Source: Gammaproteobacteria bacterium (GTDB taxonomy: Bacteria > Pseudomonadota > Gammaproteobacteria > Berkiellales > Berkiellaceae). From it: a DNA stretch of 64,000 nucleotides. The notes beneath the pieces are model-generated. The model was not told the DNA's origin, made no database searches, and was given only the letters and a program-made list of their open reading frames with translations. Position 1 is the stretch's first letter; each line of letters opens with the position of its first letter. The stretch lies in assembly GCA_016191245.1 (NCBI GenBank), contig JACPOY010000013.1, forward strand, positions 99,991 to 163,990, given 5' to 3'. The translations under genes and the position numbers were made by a program. Positions 44,251 through 54,634 of the stretch are shown here, one piece after another.

Positions 44251-47200
44251 TTAAAGTAGTTGCTCTAGAACTTTAAGTAGTCTTATCTTTGAGACAGGTT
44301 CAATGGTCTTCAACTCTTGGGCAAAATAGGAAATACGCAATTCCTCTATTTTCCAACGAAAGTTGAGCAAAGGATCATTTGGCAAGAGATGTGATATGTC
44401 TTTTGTTGCAAGCTTACTTGAATATACTTTCCTAACTATCTCTATTTCTTGCCTTACCTGCTTATCTTTATCAAGCTGTCTAGGAAGTTTGTCAATTCGT
44501 TGTTCAATAGCTTTAAGGTAAAGAGGATAACGCTTTAACCAAATTAATGGTGTGCTTTTAATGAAATGCTTTGTGAAAAGATGCGTCAATTGGTTTTCAA
44601 TGTCTTTAATAGCAACAATCTCTGGTGATTTCTCTTGAAACTTAAGACATCGCAAGCTAATCTGATTGTATTGCGTTAAAGCATCAAAAGCGATTTTAAA
44701 TATCTGCATCGCTGTTAACAAAAATTGAGAACGCCTTTTAGCAAGCGTTTGTAAAAATTGCTCTTTTGCTCGAATATCTTCATTTTCCAACACAAACACA
44801 TTTTCAGCAGTTGCAAATAAGATGTCTTCAATAAAGCTTTCATAATCACCCATTGAAGCATACAGTTTTGCTATTGTTTTTTTCTGTGTTGAAATATTTT
44901 TCTTGAAATTTCGACAAGCCTCATGCATCTGTAATAAGTATAATCTGGTCAAGCCAAAATGATGATTATATTTGGCAATAGAGGATTCATCAAATAGACG
45001 AATATTGACGCAATTGATATTATCAACGATAGCCGGATAATAGATAAAATCTAAATTGTTTTTGCGCGTCTTTTGTATTTCCAAGAGATCCTTAAAATCC
45101 CAATGAGTAAAATTTTCGTTCTCAACAGGATGCTTATTTGATAAAACATCCGGAAACACATCCTTCAAATCAGAATATAATTGTTGCAAATTATCACCAA
45201 ATGCCAAAGTCTTGCCATGTTCATCGACAACTTTTGCATGCATGATAAGATAGGCCGGCAGTGTGACATCATCCCAAATATTCTCCGGGACATCACCATG
45301 AGTTTGTTTTTGCAAAAATTTTAATAATAACTGTGTTAACGAGCCTTCTTCAGTTTCTATATATTTTTTTGCACGTTGTACGTATTCTGGTAATGGGGTA
45401 AAAAGACTCCGAATTCTCTTTGGCATTGCTTTCATTAGAAAAGTAATTTTGTCTTCGATTAGTCCTGGAATAAGTCTTGATAAATCTTCATCTTTTACAT
45501 ATTTTAATGTATCTAAAGTTAACAATAATGTTACGCCATCGTTATTTTCACTCAAATCAAAATGATATTCCAAATTAAATTCTAACCCTTTAATAATTAT
45601 TTTTTCTGGAAATCCAGCAATAATGTCTTGATTAATATCTACTATTGCAATATCAGATTGAGTGAACACTAACTCGTTATCACTTTTATCGAAATAATAT
45701 TTCTCTAAACTTTGCGTAGAACAAATATGAAGAGGAAGATGCTTTTCATAAAATTGATATACCATGTTTTCATCATATAAAATCTGTTGTCTTCTGATTC
45801 TGTTTTCTAATACCTCAAGTTGTTTTTGAATTGCAATATTTTTATGAAAAAATGAACAAGATGTCTTAATTTGACCTTGCACAAGAGCTTGTTCAATAAA
45901 AATCTTTCTTGCCAGAAGTGGCGAATATTTTTCATAATTTACTTTTCTATTCGTATAAATTTCTAGACCAAAAAGAGTTGCTTTTTCAAAAGCCATCACA
46001 TGCCCCTGCTTGGGTTCAAAATAAGGCTCATAATGTTGTTTTTTTAATAATGGTTGCGCAACCTCTTCAATCCATTTTGTTTCTATTTGTGCATTGGTTC
46101 TAGCATAGGTTTTTGTAGTATGTACAATTTCACAAGACATCATCCAGCTTGGTGCTTTCTTAAACAAACTTGATCCTGGATGTATAAAAAACTTAACATT
46201 TCGAGCACCACAATATTCTTTTTTATCTTCTTTTACGCCTATCGTGTCGATAAATCCACATAATAGAGATTTATGAATAAGTGAATAATCCGCATCAACC
46301 TGGTTTATTTTAAATCCCAACTCATTAACAATAATGCGTAATTGTTCATAGACATCAAGCCACTCACATACTCTTAAATAAGAAAGAAAATTTTCTTTGC
46401 ATAATTTTCTAAATTTTTGATGAGATAAACTTTCTTTATGCTCAAAGATAAAATGCCATAATAATAAATAACTCATAAAGTCTGAATTTTCATGAATAAA
46501 TTTAGCATGTGCCACATCGGCTTGTTCTTGACAATCATGAGGTCTTTCTCTGACATCAATGATACTCAATGCACTGACGATAATGAGCAATTCTTTTAAC
46601 GCCCCAAACTCCTTAGCTGCAATGATAATTCGCGCTAATTTTGGCTCAATGGGGATATTCGCCATTAATCGACCCAGTGGCGTAATTTGTCTATTTTCAT
46701 TCACAGCCTGAAGTCGTTCTAATAATGTAAAACCATCTTTAATAAATCGACTATCTGGAGGATCGATGAAATCAAAAGATTGTATTTCCTTGAAATTTAA
46801 AGAAAGCATTTTTAATATCACGCCTGCCAGATTTGTTCGCAATATTTCTGGCTCTGTGAAAAATGTTCGTGTAAGAAAGTCATCCTCAGTATATAAACGA
46901 TAACAAATTCCTGGTCCTACACGACCACAACGTCCTTTTCTTTGATCAGCACTTGCTTGCGAAATAGCTTCAATTGGCAATCGCTGTAATTTATTTCGAT
47001 AGTTATATCTACTAATACGAGCGACACCTGAATCGATAACAAAACGAATATTGGGCACCGTCAGTGAGGTTTCAGCCACATTGGTGGTAACAATAATTTT
47101 ACGTTTGCCAAATGTTTGAAATACTTTCTGCTGATCGCTCACACTTTGTCTTGCATACAATGGCAATAACATCGTATTAGATAATCGATGTTTTTCTAAA

Positions 47201-48090
47201 ACCTCAATGACTTCAAGAATTTCTTTTTCACCACTTTGAAAAATAAGAATATCACCCTGCCCTCTCTTACAAGCAAGCTCGACGGCTTGGAGAACTTGCA
47301 TCACCGGATCGTCTGATTCCACATGGAAATCCTTACCCAAATAATTTAACTCAACAGGATAAATTCTTCCCTTTACCTCAATAATGGGAGCATCGTGAAA
47401 AAATTTTGAAAATCGTTCGATATCAATTGTCGCTGAAGTAATAATTACTTTGAGATCTTTTCTTTTGGTTAATAGATTTTTAATATATCCCAATAGAAAA
47501 TCAATGTTTAAACTGCGTTCATGTGCTTCATCAATAATGATACAATCATATTGTTGCAGCCATCTGTCATTTTGCGTTTCAGTTAACAAGATGCCATCGG
47601 TCATAATTTTAATGTAACAACTCGGTTTGGTGACATCTGCAAACCGGACTTTATAGCCAACGATAAAACCTAATGCACTTTCAAATTCACTGGCAATATG
47701 GGTGGCAATTGTTCTTGCTGCAATTCGTCGCGGTTGTGTGTGCCCTATTAGGCCCGCAACGCCAAGACCTGCCTCGATACAAATTTTGGGTAATTGTGTT
47801 GTTTTGCCAGATCCTGTTTCGCCGGCAACAATCACTACCTGATTTTCTTGGATCGCTTTTATTATTTGGTCTTTTTCGGCGACAATAGGTAAATCTGGGT
47901 ATGTTATTTTGGGCTTGTTAGTGGCCCTTAGTGCTCTTTTTTGAATGGATGTAGATATTTTTTCTTCTAAGCGTATTAGTTGTTCTTCTCGTTGCTTGGC
48001 ATCTTTAATATGGTTTAGCTTTTGATGATGCTTTCTAAATCTAAATTGATCTGAAATCATACATTGAGAAATTAAATGTTCTAAGTCCAC
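44251..48090 (-). CDS. hrpA: ATP-dependent RNA helicase HrpA
   Basis: 1279 residues, DEAH-box family, usual length. Walker A GETGSGKTTQLPK, DEAH box IIIDEAHERSLN, SATID motif, and QRKGRCGRVGPG (motif VI) lie in the first 400 residues; the long C-terminal DUF3418 part is present. HrpA acts on ribosome-bound mRNA and stalled ribosomes in other bacteria. It starts with GTG. A sequence remnant resembling its own last codons follows at 44078-44119. Confidence 0.95.
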   Translation of the reverse strand: MDLEHLISQCMISDQFRFRKHHQKLNHIKDAKQREEQLIRLEEKISTSIQKRALRATNKPKITYPDLPIVAEKDQIIKAIQENQVVIVAGETGSGKTTQLPKICIEAGLGVAGLIGHTQPRRIAARTIATHIASEFESALGFIVGYKVRFADVTKPSCYIKIMTDGILLTETQNDRWLQQYDCIIIDEAHERSLNIDFLLGYIKNLLTKRKDLKVIITSATIDIERFSKFFHDAPIIEVKGRIYPVELNYLGKDFHVESDDPVMQVLQAVELACKRGQGDILIFQSGEKEILEVIEVLEKHRLSNTMLLPLYARQSVSDQQKVFQTFGKRKIIVTTNVAETSLTVPNIRFVIDSGVARISRYNYRNKLQRLPIEAISQASADQRKGRCGRVGPGICYRLYTEDDFLTRTFFTEPEILRTNLAGVILKMLSLNFKEIQSFDFIDPPDSRFIKDGFTLLERLQAVNENRQITPLGRLMANIPIEPKLARIIIAAKEFGALKELLIIVSALSIIDVRERPHDCQEQADVAHAKFIHENSDFMSYLLLWHFIFEHKESLSHQKFRKLCKENFLSYLRVCEWLDVYEQLRIIVNELGFKINQVDADYSLIHKSLLCGFIDTIGVKEDKKEYCGARNVKFFIHPGSSLFKKAPSWMMSCEIVHTTKTYARTNAQIETKWIEEVAQPLLKKQHYEPYFEPKQGHVMAFEKATLFGLEIYTNRKVNYEKYSPLLARKIFIEQALVQGQIKTSCSFFHKNIAIQKQLEVLENRIRRQQILYDENMVYQFYEKHLPLHICSTQSLEKYYFDKSDNELVFTQSDIAIVDINQDIIAGFPEKIIIKGLEFNLEYHFDLSENNDGVTLLLTLDTLKYVKDEDLSRLIPGLIEDKITFLMKAMPKRIRSLFTPLPEYVQRAKKYIETEEGSLTQLLLKFLQKQTHGDVPENIWDDVTLPAYLIMHAKVVDEHGKTLAFGDNLQQLYSDLKDVFPDVLSNKHPVENENFTHWDFKDLLEIQKTRKNNLDFIYYPAIVDNINCVNIRLFDESSIAKYNHHFGLTRLYLLQMHEACRNFKKNISTQKKTIAKLYASMGDYESFIEDILFATAENVFVLENEDIRAKEQFLQTLAKRRSQFLLTAMQIFKIAFDALTQYNQISLRCLKFQEKSPEIVAIKDIENQLTHLFTKHFIKSTPLIWLKRYPLYLKAIEQRIDKLPRQLDKDKQVRQEIEIVRKVYSSKLATKDISHLLPNDPLLNFRWKIEELRISYFAQELKTIEPVSKIRLLKVLEQLL

Positions 48091-48149
48091 TATTTTGCCT
48101 TTAGTTTATTTTCAATTTCCTCATCATTAGCTCGAGGCTGTTATCCTGT

Positions 48150-48365
48150 CCCCTCTCCCCTTGCGGGAGAGGGTTAGGGTGAGGGGTTTTTAACAATCTT
48201 TTTTAATATTTTAAAAACAGCATCTATAAATTCAATGCATCTTAATTTAAAAATATAATTTCTTCATCAATTACTACTGCATACCATTTGTATACACTTC
48301 TTTTCTTAATCCTCTTAAGAAACACCCCTCACCCTAACCCTCTCCCGCAAGGGGAGGGGAGGGGA
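48150..48365. repeat. REP pair, GGGAGAGGGTTAGGGTGAGGGG family
   Basis: Copy 1 at 48150-48186 and an inverted copy at 48325-48365, each with the hairpin CTCCCC-TTGCGG-GAGAGGG, stand about 140 bases apart in the 292-bp gap between hrpA and the M61 gene. The AT-rich space between them holds no gene. More copies: 57421-57458, 57474-57510, 63898-63934 and 63987-64000. Confidence 0.88.
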
Positions 48366-48382
48366 TCGGAAGAAGAAAAACG

Positions 48383-50206
48383 CTAAAACAACCACAGATC
48401 CAAATTTTTCTTTTGCTCTTGCGTAATGTCTTCTCTGATTGTTATTTCAACCGTATCAAGCGCTGGCGCTTTAAGAGTCACTTTCTTTTCTTTTATGATG
48501 TCCGAGCGAAAGAGATGCACAATCGCTTCCTGACCAACTTTTAAACGTTTTGTAATTTTATCATAAGAATCACTATCGATGCGTAATCCATTGATTGCCA
48601 CTAATTCATCTTGCGCAGCGACTCCAGCTATCATCGCCGGGCCTTCTTCTGTGACTTGAGAAACCGTCATTCGACTTTGATTTTTGGTGAGCGTCCAACC
48701 AAAAAGACCTTGTTTAAAGCTTGTCAATATTGGGTTACTGGGAGGTTGTTTCTTGCCACCAAGATCATCACTATTGATTGCTTCTCTGAGCGTAAATTTT
48801 AATCCAAAGGGACGCAATAATTCATCAAAAGGTAATTCTTCAGTTGTATACAAAGCTTTTTGAATGAGTTCATCGAGTTTGCCTTGCCCCATCATTCTTA
48901 GTAATTGTTCAATTTTTCCTTCTGGCAGACCAATATTTTTCATCCCATATTCACGCCATAGGGTTTGCATGAGAATATCTAGAGAAGCTTTATTACCAGT
49001 GTTAGTTCGAAGCATCAAGTCAAAGGCAAGTGCAACAAGTGATCCTTTTAAATAATAACTAACCGTTGCATTAGAGGAATTTTCATTAGGTTGATAAAAC
49101 TTTGTCCAAGCATCAAAACTTGATTCTGTCAGTGTTTGTTTTTTTCTGCCAAAGGTGCGCAAATGTTTTGTTACAGATTGTGCTAATAAATCAAAATATT
49201 GTTCTCTGGTAATCACTTTAGAACGAACTAATGCTAATTCATCATAATAGGATGTTATCCCTTCAAATGCCCATAATTGTTTAGTGTAGCTTTTCTGATT
49301 CAAATCATAAGGTGCAAAACAAGCCGGTTTAATTCTTTTGACATTCCAAGCATGAAAGTACTCATGACTAAATAAGGCAAGCAAATTAATATAGTTTCGG
49401 TTAACACTTGTATCTCCCAAAACAGGTAAAGCATCTCTTTGGGCTAATAACGCTGTACAAGAACGGTGTTCTAACCCGCCATATCCATCTTTCATCACAT
49501 TGAGTAAAAATAAATAATTTTTAAACGGTGGTTCATTATCGAATAGCTGAATATGAACTTGACAGATTTTTGCTAAGTCATTAGCAAGTCGTGGTAGATC
49601 GCCATCATGTTTGCCTGAAACGACAACTCTATGCTCAACTTTGCCGGCTGTAAATGTCACAGCATCAAACTGTCCCATCTCAACAGGATTATCGATGAGT
49701 TCATCATAGTTATTTGCGCTATAACTTCCATAGCTCCATTGTGGACCTTCTTCATGAGTCATCGCTGTAGCAACGCGCCATTCATTAGCACCACGACAAT
49801 TTGGCGCAATGAGATTCACTTTACATTTTTCCTGCTCTTGTCCTATGGCTTGTAATAATAAATTACATGGATTAAAAAAAGCATGATATTCATCTAGATG
49901 AGAGCCTCTTACAGAAGTATCCCAAGCATAGACAGTATATTGTAACGTCAGAGAGCTTGTTACTTTTTCGCATTGCCATGTATTACTATCTATTTTGTCG
50001 ATGGTAATTTTAGTCAATGTTTCATTATTCGATGCGAATGCTTCTATGGTGACGATAAGACGAGCAAAATCACGAATGAGATAACTTCCCGGGATCCAGT
50101 TTGGTAAAGATACTTTTTGCCCCATTGGATCTGGCTTAGGAATAACCATTGTTATGTTAAAAAGATGTGCCTTGGGATTATCAGCTTTCACATCATAGAT
50201 TATCAT
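48383..50206 (-). CDS. M61-family glycyl aminopeptidase with PDZ domain
   Basis: 607 residues from the ATG at 50204-50206 (frame open to 50248, but MIIYDVKADNPKAHLF is the family start). The zinc site HEYFH is at about 281-285, in LFSHEYFHAWNVKRIKP, with a downstream Glu in FEGITSYYDEL. A PDZ domain follows at about 495-590 (EEGPAMIAGVAAQDELVAINGLRI). M61 enzymes cleave N-terminal Gly or Ala from peptides; no signal peptide is seen, so probably cytoplasmic. Confidence 0.92.
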   Translation of the reverse strand: MIIYDVKADNPKAHLFNITMVIPKPDPMGQKVSLPNWIPGSYLIRDFARLIVTIEAFASNNETLTKITIDKIDSNTWQCEKVTSSLTLQYTVYAWDTSVRGSHLDEYHAFFNPCNLLLQAIGQEQEKCKVNLIAPNCRGANEWRVATAMTHEEGPQWSYGSYSANNYDELIDNPVEMGQFDAVTFTAGKVEHRVVVSGKHDGDLPRLANDLAKICQVHIQLFDNEPPFKNYLFLLNVMKDGYGGLEHRSCTALLAQRDALPVLGDTSVNRNYINLLALFSHEYFHAWNVKRIKPACFAPYDLNQKSYTKQLWAFEGITSYYDELALVRSKVITREQYFDLLAQSVTKHLRTFGRKKQTLTESSFDAWTKFYQPNENSSNATVSYYLKGSLVALAFDLMLRTNTGNKASLDILMQTLWREYGMKNIGLPEGKIEQLLRMMGQGKLDELIQKALYTTEELPFDELLRPFGLKFTLREAINSDDLGGKKQPPSNPILTSFKQGLFGWTLTKNQSRMTVSQVTEEGPAMIAGVAAQDELVAINGLRIDSDSYDKITKRLKVGQEAIVHLFRSDIIKEKKVTLKAPALDTVEITIREDITQEQKKNLDLWLF

Positions 50207-50294
50207 GAGTATTCCTATTATATTTGTTAGCTCACAAACAAATTCCAATGCTTTTGAGTCACAGCAGATGTTTTTTCAGCTAGGCGGCAAGCTT

Positions 50295-50336
50295 CGAGCA
50301 ACCGGAGTGTACATAGTAGTACATGAGGATTGCGAG
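50295..50336 (+). repeat. Dispersed GAGCAACCGG repeat, copy C
   Basis: CGAGCAACCGGAGTGTACAT then AGTAGTACATGAGGATTGCGAG. TGTAC and GTACA make an inner dyad. It lies between the divergent M61 and glpD genes. The wider match to the other copies includes GCGAAG(C/A)CAACAACGC after the core. Confidence 0.78.
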
Positions 50337-50443
50337 ATAGCGAAGCCAACAACGCTGAAAATTCATCGGCGAAGACTATATATATAGTTTACAGCTTCTG
50401 TATTAAACTTGATAAGAGTGAATCATAATTTTAGAGGCCCCTT

Positions 50444-51952
50444 GTGAATACAGAGCATCCCTATGATGTCGTTGTGATTGGTGGTGGCATCAATGGTGTT
50501 GGGGTTGCTGCCGATGCCGCAGGACGTGGTTTATCGGTTTTACTATGTGAGCAAAGCGATTTAGCAAGTGCCACCTCTTCGGCAAGCAGTAAATTAATTC
50601 ATGGTGGCTTACGATATTTAGAGCATTATGATTTTGCTCTAGTAAGAAGCTCTCTCATTGAGAGAAAAGTTTTATTAAAATCTGCGCCTCATCTTGTTCA
50701 CCCCATACGTTTTGCTGTTCCATTTAATAAATTACTACGCCCTTTCTGGATTATACGTCTGGGGCTATTCTTATATGATTTAATGGGCCATAGTCGCACT
50801 TTTAAACGTTCAAAAGCAATTTACTTTAATCCAACTGATACGTCCAATCCATTAAAGCGAACTATTCGCAAAGGATTTATTTATACCGATTGCATAGTAG
50901 ATGATGCAAGACTTGTCGTTGCGAATGCGCTGCGAGCCAAACATCGCGGTGCAAAAATTGTAACCAGAGTAAAATGTATACATGCGATACGCACTCAAGA
51001 TTTCTGGGAAGTGACTTTAGAAAATGTATTAACAAAACAAAAATGCATGATTCGTGCTCGTTCTTTAGTCAATGCAGCCGGACCTTGGGTGGAAGATGTA
51101 AACAAAAATGTACTTCAAATGCAAAGCGAAACGCATATTCGTTTAGTTAAAGGGAGTCATATTATTGTCCCAAAGCTTTATGACAAGGAGCAAGCTTACG
51201 TGCTTCAGCATAAAGATGGCAGAATAGTGTTTGTCATTCCTTATCTTAAACAATTTTCCATGATAGGAACAACAGATGTTGAATATAATGGTGCTCCTCT
51301 TAAAGCTAAAATTGATTTACAAGAAATGGAATATCTTTGTGATATTGTAAGTGATTATTTTCACCATCCTCTTAAATCTCAACAGATCCTCAGTACTTGG
51401 TCTGGCGTCAGACCTTTAGTAGATGACAAATCAAGTAATTTAAGCGCTATCAATAGAGGTTATCGTTTAGAGTTTAATGTTGATGGGAAAAACAGTTTAC
51501 CTTTAGTAAATATATTCGGCGGTAAACTGACCACTTATCGTTTGGTTAGTGAAAAAGCTATTGACATGCTTGCACCTTATTTTATTCATTGTTCAAATGC
51601 TTGGACAAGCAAATTCCCTTTACCAGGTGGCGATCTACCTGATGGAAATTTCACTTCATTTTTAGAAAAACTTGCCCAAGACTATGATTGGTTACCTTCT
51701 GCTTTGTTAATGCGTTATGCACAAACTTACGGCACTTTGACTTATGTTATGTTAAAAGACATACAAAATGAGACCCAATTAGGTCAAGATTTAGGTCATG
51801 GACTTTACGAAATAGAATTGAAGTATTTGATGGATAATGAGTGGGCAACAACCGCTGAAGATATTTTATTACGCAGAACGAAGCTAGGTTTATTTTATAC
51901 TCCATCAGAACAAGAACGGTTAGAAGAATGGATCCAAAAGAATAATAAATAA
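50444..51952 (+). CDS. glpD: Glycerol-3-phosphate dehydrogenase, FAD type
   Basis: 502 residues. FAD-binding VVVIGGGINGVGVAADAAGRG at the start, KLIHGGLRYLEHYDFALV, and RLVKGSHIIVP, GVRPLVDD and NIFGGKLTTYR later are GlpD signatures. It oxidises glycerol-3-phosphate to dihydroxyacetone phosphate and passes electrons to quinone at the inner membrane. GTG start with AGAGG 7 bases before. Its last codons form a 15-bp inverted repeat with the end of the convergent amidotransferase gene. Confidence 0.95.
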   Translation: MNTEHPYDVVVIGGGINGVGVAADAAGRGLSVLLCEQSDLASATSSASSKLIHGGLRYLEHYDFALVRSSLIERKVLLKSAPHLVHPIRFAVPFNKLLRPFWIIRLGLFLYDLMGHSRTFKRSKAIYFNPTDTSNPLKRTIRKGFIYTDCIVDDARLVVANALRAKHRGAKIVTRVKCIHAIRTQDFWEVTLENVLTKQKCMIRARSLVNAAGPWVEDVNKNVLQMQSETHIRLVKGSHIIVPKLYDKEQAYVLQHKDGRIVFVIPYLKQFSMIGTTDVEYNGAPLKAKIDLQEMEYLCDIVSDYFHHPLKSQQILSTWSGVRPLVDDKSSNLSAINRGYRLEFNVDGKNSLPLVNIFGGKLTTYRLVSEKAIDMLAPYFIHCSNAWTSKFPLPGGDLPDGNFTSFLEKLAQDYDWLPSALLMRYAQTYGTLTYVMLKDIQNETQLGQDLGHGLYEIELKYLMDNEWATTAEDILLRRTKLGLFYTPSEQERLEEWIQKNNK

Positions 51953-51976
51953 CCTATTTAGTATTCTTTTGGATCC
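51930..51976. terminator. Shared inverted repeat between convergent gene ends
   Basis: GGATCCAAAAGAATA at 51930-51944 pairs perfectly with TATTCTTTTGGATCC at 51962-51976 across a 17-base loop that holds both stop codons. It could end transcription from both sides, although a clear T-run after the stem is missing. Confidence 0.55.
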
Positions 51977-52730
51977 CATCTTTAAAAACTAAAAAATCCC
52001 CTTTTGAAGCTATAGACCATTCTTCATTAGCCGTTAAGGGTACTGTCGCTATCACCGTAAAAATGTCGTTTGATGTTGTATGTTGACAAAAATCAACCGT
52101 CATATCATCATCGACTAATTTAGCCTTTCCAAACGGCGGTTTACGAGTGATCCAGGCTAATTTCGTAGAACAATGTGCATACAAATATTTTGAATCGCAC
52201 ATTAAAATATTAAAAACGCCAAATTCAGAAAGATGGTCAATTAGCTTTTTAATATAATTCCATAACACTTCATCTTTTTTGGGTGGGTTAGGGTATTTTT
52301 TGTGTACTTGATCTAATATCCAACAAAATGCAAATTCACTATCTGTTGTTCCTACAGGCTCAAAAAGTTCCAATTTGAGTTTTCGTTTTATACCTCTTAA
52401 TTGACCATTATGAGCAAAACACCAATTACGGCCCCATAATTCTCGAATAAAAGGATGAGTGTTTTCTAAACAGACTTTACCGCTATTGGCTTTTCGAATA
52501 TGACAGATAACATTTGAACTTTTAATAGGATAGTTTTTAACCAGTTTGGCAATCTCAGAATTTGAACTTGGATAAGGATCATGAAAAGCTCGGCAGCCCC
52601 GACCTTCGTAAAAAGCAATCCCCCATCCATCTTTATGTGGTCCTGTTTTTCCGCCACGCTGCATCAGTCCTGAAAAGCTAAAGCAGATGTCCATGGGGTA
52701 TTTTGTACTCATACCGAGTAATTCGCACAT
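51954..52730 (-). CDS. Class II glutamine amidotransferase (YafJ type)
   Basis: 258 residues starting [10 protein letters not shown], so Cys2 is the nucleophile after Met removal. [32 protein letters not shown] and WCFAHNGQL match the glutaminase domain of the YafJ/EgtC-like group. No second synthase domain is present; its acceptor is unknown. Ends with IQKNTK, the mirror of the IQKNNK end of GlpD. Confidence 0.9.
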   Translation of the reverse strand: MCELLGMSTKYPMDICFSFSGLMQRGGKTGPHKDGWGIAFYEGRGCRAFHDPYPSSNSEIAKLVKNYPIKSSNVICHIRKANSGKVCLENTHPFIRELWGRNWCFAHNGQLRGIKRKLKLELFEPVGTTDSEFAFCWILDQVHKKYPNPPKKDEVLWNYIKKLIDHLSEFGVFNILMCDSKYLYAHCSTKLAWITRKPPFGKAKLVDDDMTVDFCQHTTSNDIFTVIATVPLTANEEWSIASKGDFLVFKDGIQKNTK

Positions 52731-52775
52731 ATTCTCTTCCTAGCCTAAATTCAAATTGCTTCGAGAATACAAAAC

Positions 52776-53966
52776 TTAACTATTTAATAATTTTACCGGG
52801 TGATGTTTGACAGCTAATCTTGCTGGAATCATGCCTACAACTAGCCCTAGCAATAAAGAAATAGGAAGACCTATTAACCACGAAGACCAATCACAATAAT
52901 AAGTGATTTCTAGCTTCCTAACTATAATATACGCCGTGATTTGGCCAAATACAATACCGCCTAGCCCCCCCACAATACATAAACACATTGTTTCTACTAG
53001 AAATTGTCCCCAAATATGTAATGAAGTGGCTCCCAAAGCCAAACGTAACCCTACCTCTTTCTTTCGCTCATCGATGAGTACCAACAATAGATTTACAATA
53101 GAAAGCGCGCCTAAAAATAAAGTAATCACTGCAACAAGCGCTAAAATATTCATCGTCAGTGTAACTTGTTTAAAAAGCGCTTTTTGAAAAAGTAATGCAT
53201 CTCGAAAGAATAAGCGCATTTTTTCCAAGTCGATTGTAAATCTTTCTTTTATGGTATTTTCTGAGCTCATCAGATCCTGATTCATGCCTTGAATGATAAA
53301 AGAATCTATAAAGTTCTTTGATTTAAATCGATTGAGAAAATTCAAATCAATAAATAATGAATGGTTTGGATCAAAATCTAGCAAGGGATTAAATTCAATT
53401 TCTTTTAATACGCCTATAATACTAAAATAATGCCCTTCTATATTCACCATCATGCCTAAAATATTATTTACCCCTCTTTCTTTTAATTTCTCCGCAAGAA
53501 AAGAACCAATGACCGCAACCTTGTCATTCATATCTAAGGGATGTAAATATCTCCCTGACTCCAGTGGCCATTGCATCAAGGTGAACATCTCTGGAGTCGT
53601 TGCCAGCATAATAGAATCTAATGTTTTAAAATTAAATGAAGATTTTCCATTCAACAATTGATATGGCGCTATCATAAATTCTTGTTGATACTGCTGACAA
53701 AATGTTCGTACCTCCTCGGAGGATAATTTTTTATCAGCTACTTTTCTTGTTAATGGTGAACTTGGAATCACCGTGAGCACAAATCTAGACCCACCGAATT
53801 TTTTAAGAAATTCTCTACTATTTGACTCTACTATATTGTTAAGCGCCATTAACGCGCAAATTGACCCAACACCAATGACAATTCCAACCAAACTCAATAT
53901 GAAACGAGTTTTATAATAACAAAAAAGTGCATAAGCATCTTTTACCCATAAAGAGAGCATAGTCAT
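52776..53966 (-). CDS. ABC transporter permease, MacB/FtsX type
   Basis: 396 residues: membrane segment near 20-42 (FILSLVGIVIGVGSICALM), periplasmic domain (about 50-265), then three segments (about 275-300, 325-350, 360-385) with the FtsX-type loop DERKKEVGLRLALGAT. With the ATPase just upstream (4-base overlap), the membrane-fusion protein and TolC, it forms a MacAB-TolC-like efflux or lipoprotein/peptide export set. Confidence 0.92.
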   Translation of the reverse strand: MTMLSLWVKDAYALFCYYKTRFILSLVGIVIGVGSICALMALNNIVESNSREFLKKFGGSRFVLTVIPSSPLTRKVADKKLSSEEVRTFCQQYQQEFMIAPYQLLNGKSSFNFKTLDSIMLATTPEMFTLMQWPLESGRYLHPLDMNDKVAVIGSFLAEKLKERGVNNILGMMVNIEGHYFSIIGVLKEIEFNPLLDFDPNHSLFIDLNFLNRFKSKNFIDSFIIQGMNQDLMSSENTIKERFTIDLEKMRLFFRDALLFQKALFKQVTLTMNILALVAVITLFLGALSIVNLLLVLIDERKKEVGLRLALGATSLHIWGQFLVETMCLCIVGGLGGIVFGQITAYIIVRKLEITYYCDWSSWLIGLPISLLLGLVVGMIPARLAVKHHPVKLLNS

Positions 53967-54634
53967 ACTGTCTCCATCAGGTGAATCATTCTTGCGCAGC
54001 GATTTGCAATGGAATCATCATGCGTCACCATTACTAAAGAAAATTTTAACTCATGTTGCAAAGTAAATAATAAATCTAACACCTCAATCTTAGTTTCTTT
54101 GTCTAATGCACTTGTGGGCTCATCAGCCAATAAAATTTTTGGTTTACCTACAATAGCCCGTGCTAATGCCACTCGTTGTTGCTGTCCACCGGATATTTGA
54201 TGAGGATATCTAAATAGCAAATCGCCAAGCCCTAACATTTCTAGCCATTTTTTGGCTGATGTTTTTGCTTCTTCCTGAGATACGCCACGATAATACAATG
54301 GAAGAGCACAATTTTCTAAACAAGTATAATGGGGAATGAGCAAATGGGCTTGAAACACAAATCCAAATAAAGCATTTCTTAAATGTGCTTTTTGTTTAGG
54401 TGATAGATGAACAACATTTTTATCTTCAATAAAATATTGTCCTGAACTAGGGATATCTAATAACCCCAATATACTGAGCAACGTTGTCTTTCCCGACCCC
54501 GAGGGCCCCATAATCACGACTGACTCTGCTTGTTCTACTTGAAAATTAAATTCATGAAAAACAGCATTCTTATTGTTTGGAAAAGATTTTGATATCCCAA
54601 CAAGTCTAGCTAGGTACGACAATATGGTCTCCAT
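53963..54634 (-). CDS. ABC transporter ATPase, MacB/LolD type
   Basis: 223 residues from the ATG at 54632-54634, which has AAGGGG at good spacing; the open frame reaches 54754 but would overlap the upstream gene far more. Walker A GPSGSGKTT, signature ISGGQQQRVALARA and Walker B ILLADEPTSALD are complete. It overlaps the end of the membrane-fusion gene by 29 bases and the permease by 4, so one operon. Confidence 0.93.
   Translation of the reverse strand: METILSYLARLVGISKSFPNNKNAVFHEFNFQVEQAESVVIMGPSGSGKTTLLSILGLLDIPSSGQYFIEDKNVVHLSPKQKAHLRNALFGFVFQAHLLIPHYTCLENCALPLYYRGVSQEEAKTSAKKWLEMLGLGDLLFRYPHQISGGQQQRVALARAIVGKPKILLADEPTSALDKETKIEVLDLLFTLQHELKFSLVMVTHDDSIANRCARMIHLMETV

Noticed and set aside
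48150..48365. CRISPR array
   Set aside because: Only two inverted copies with unequal spacing; they match a widespread REP family.
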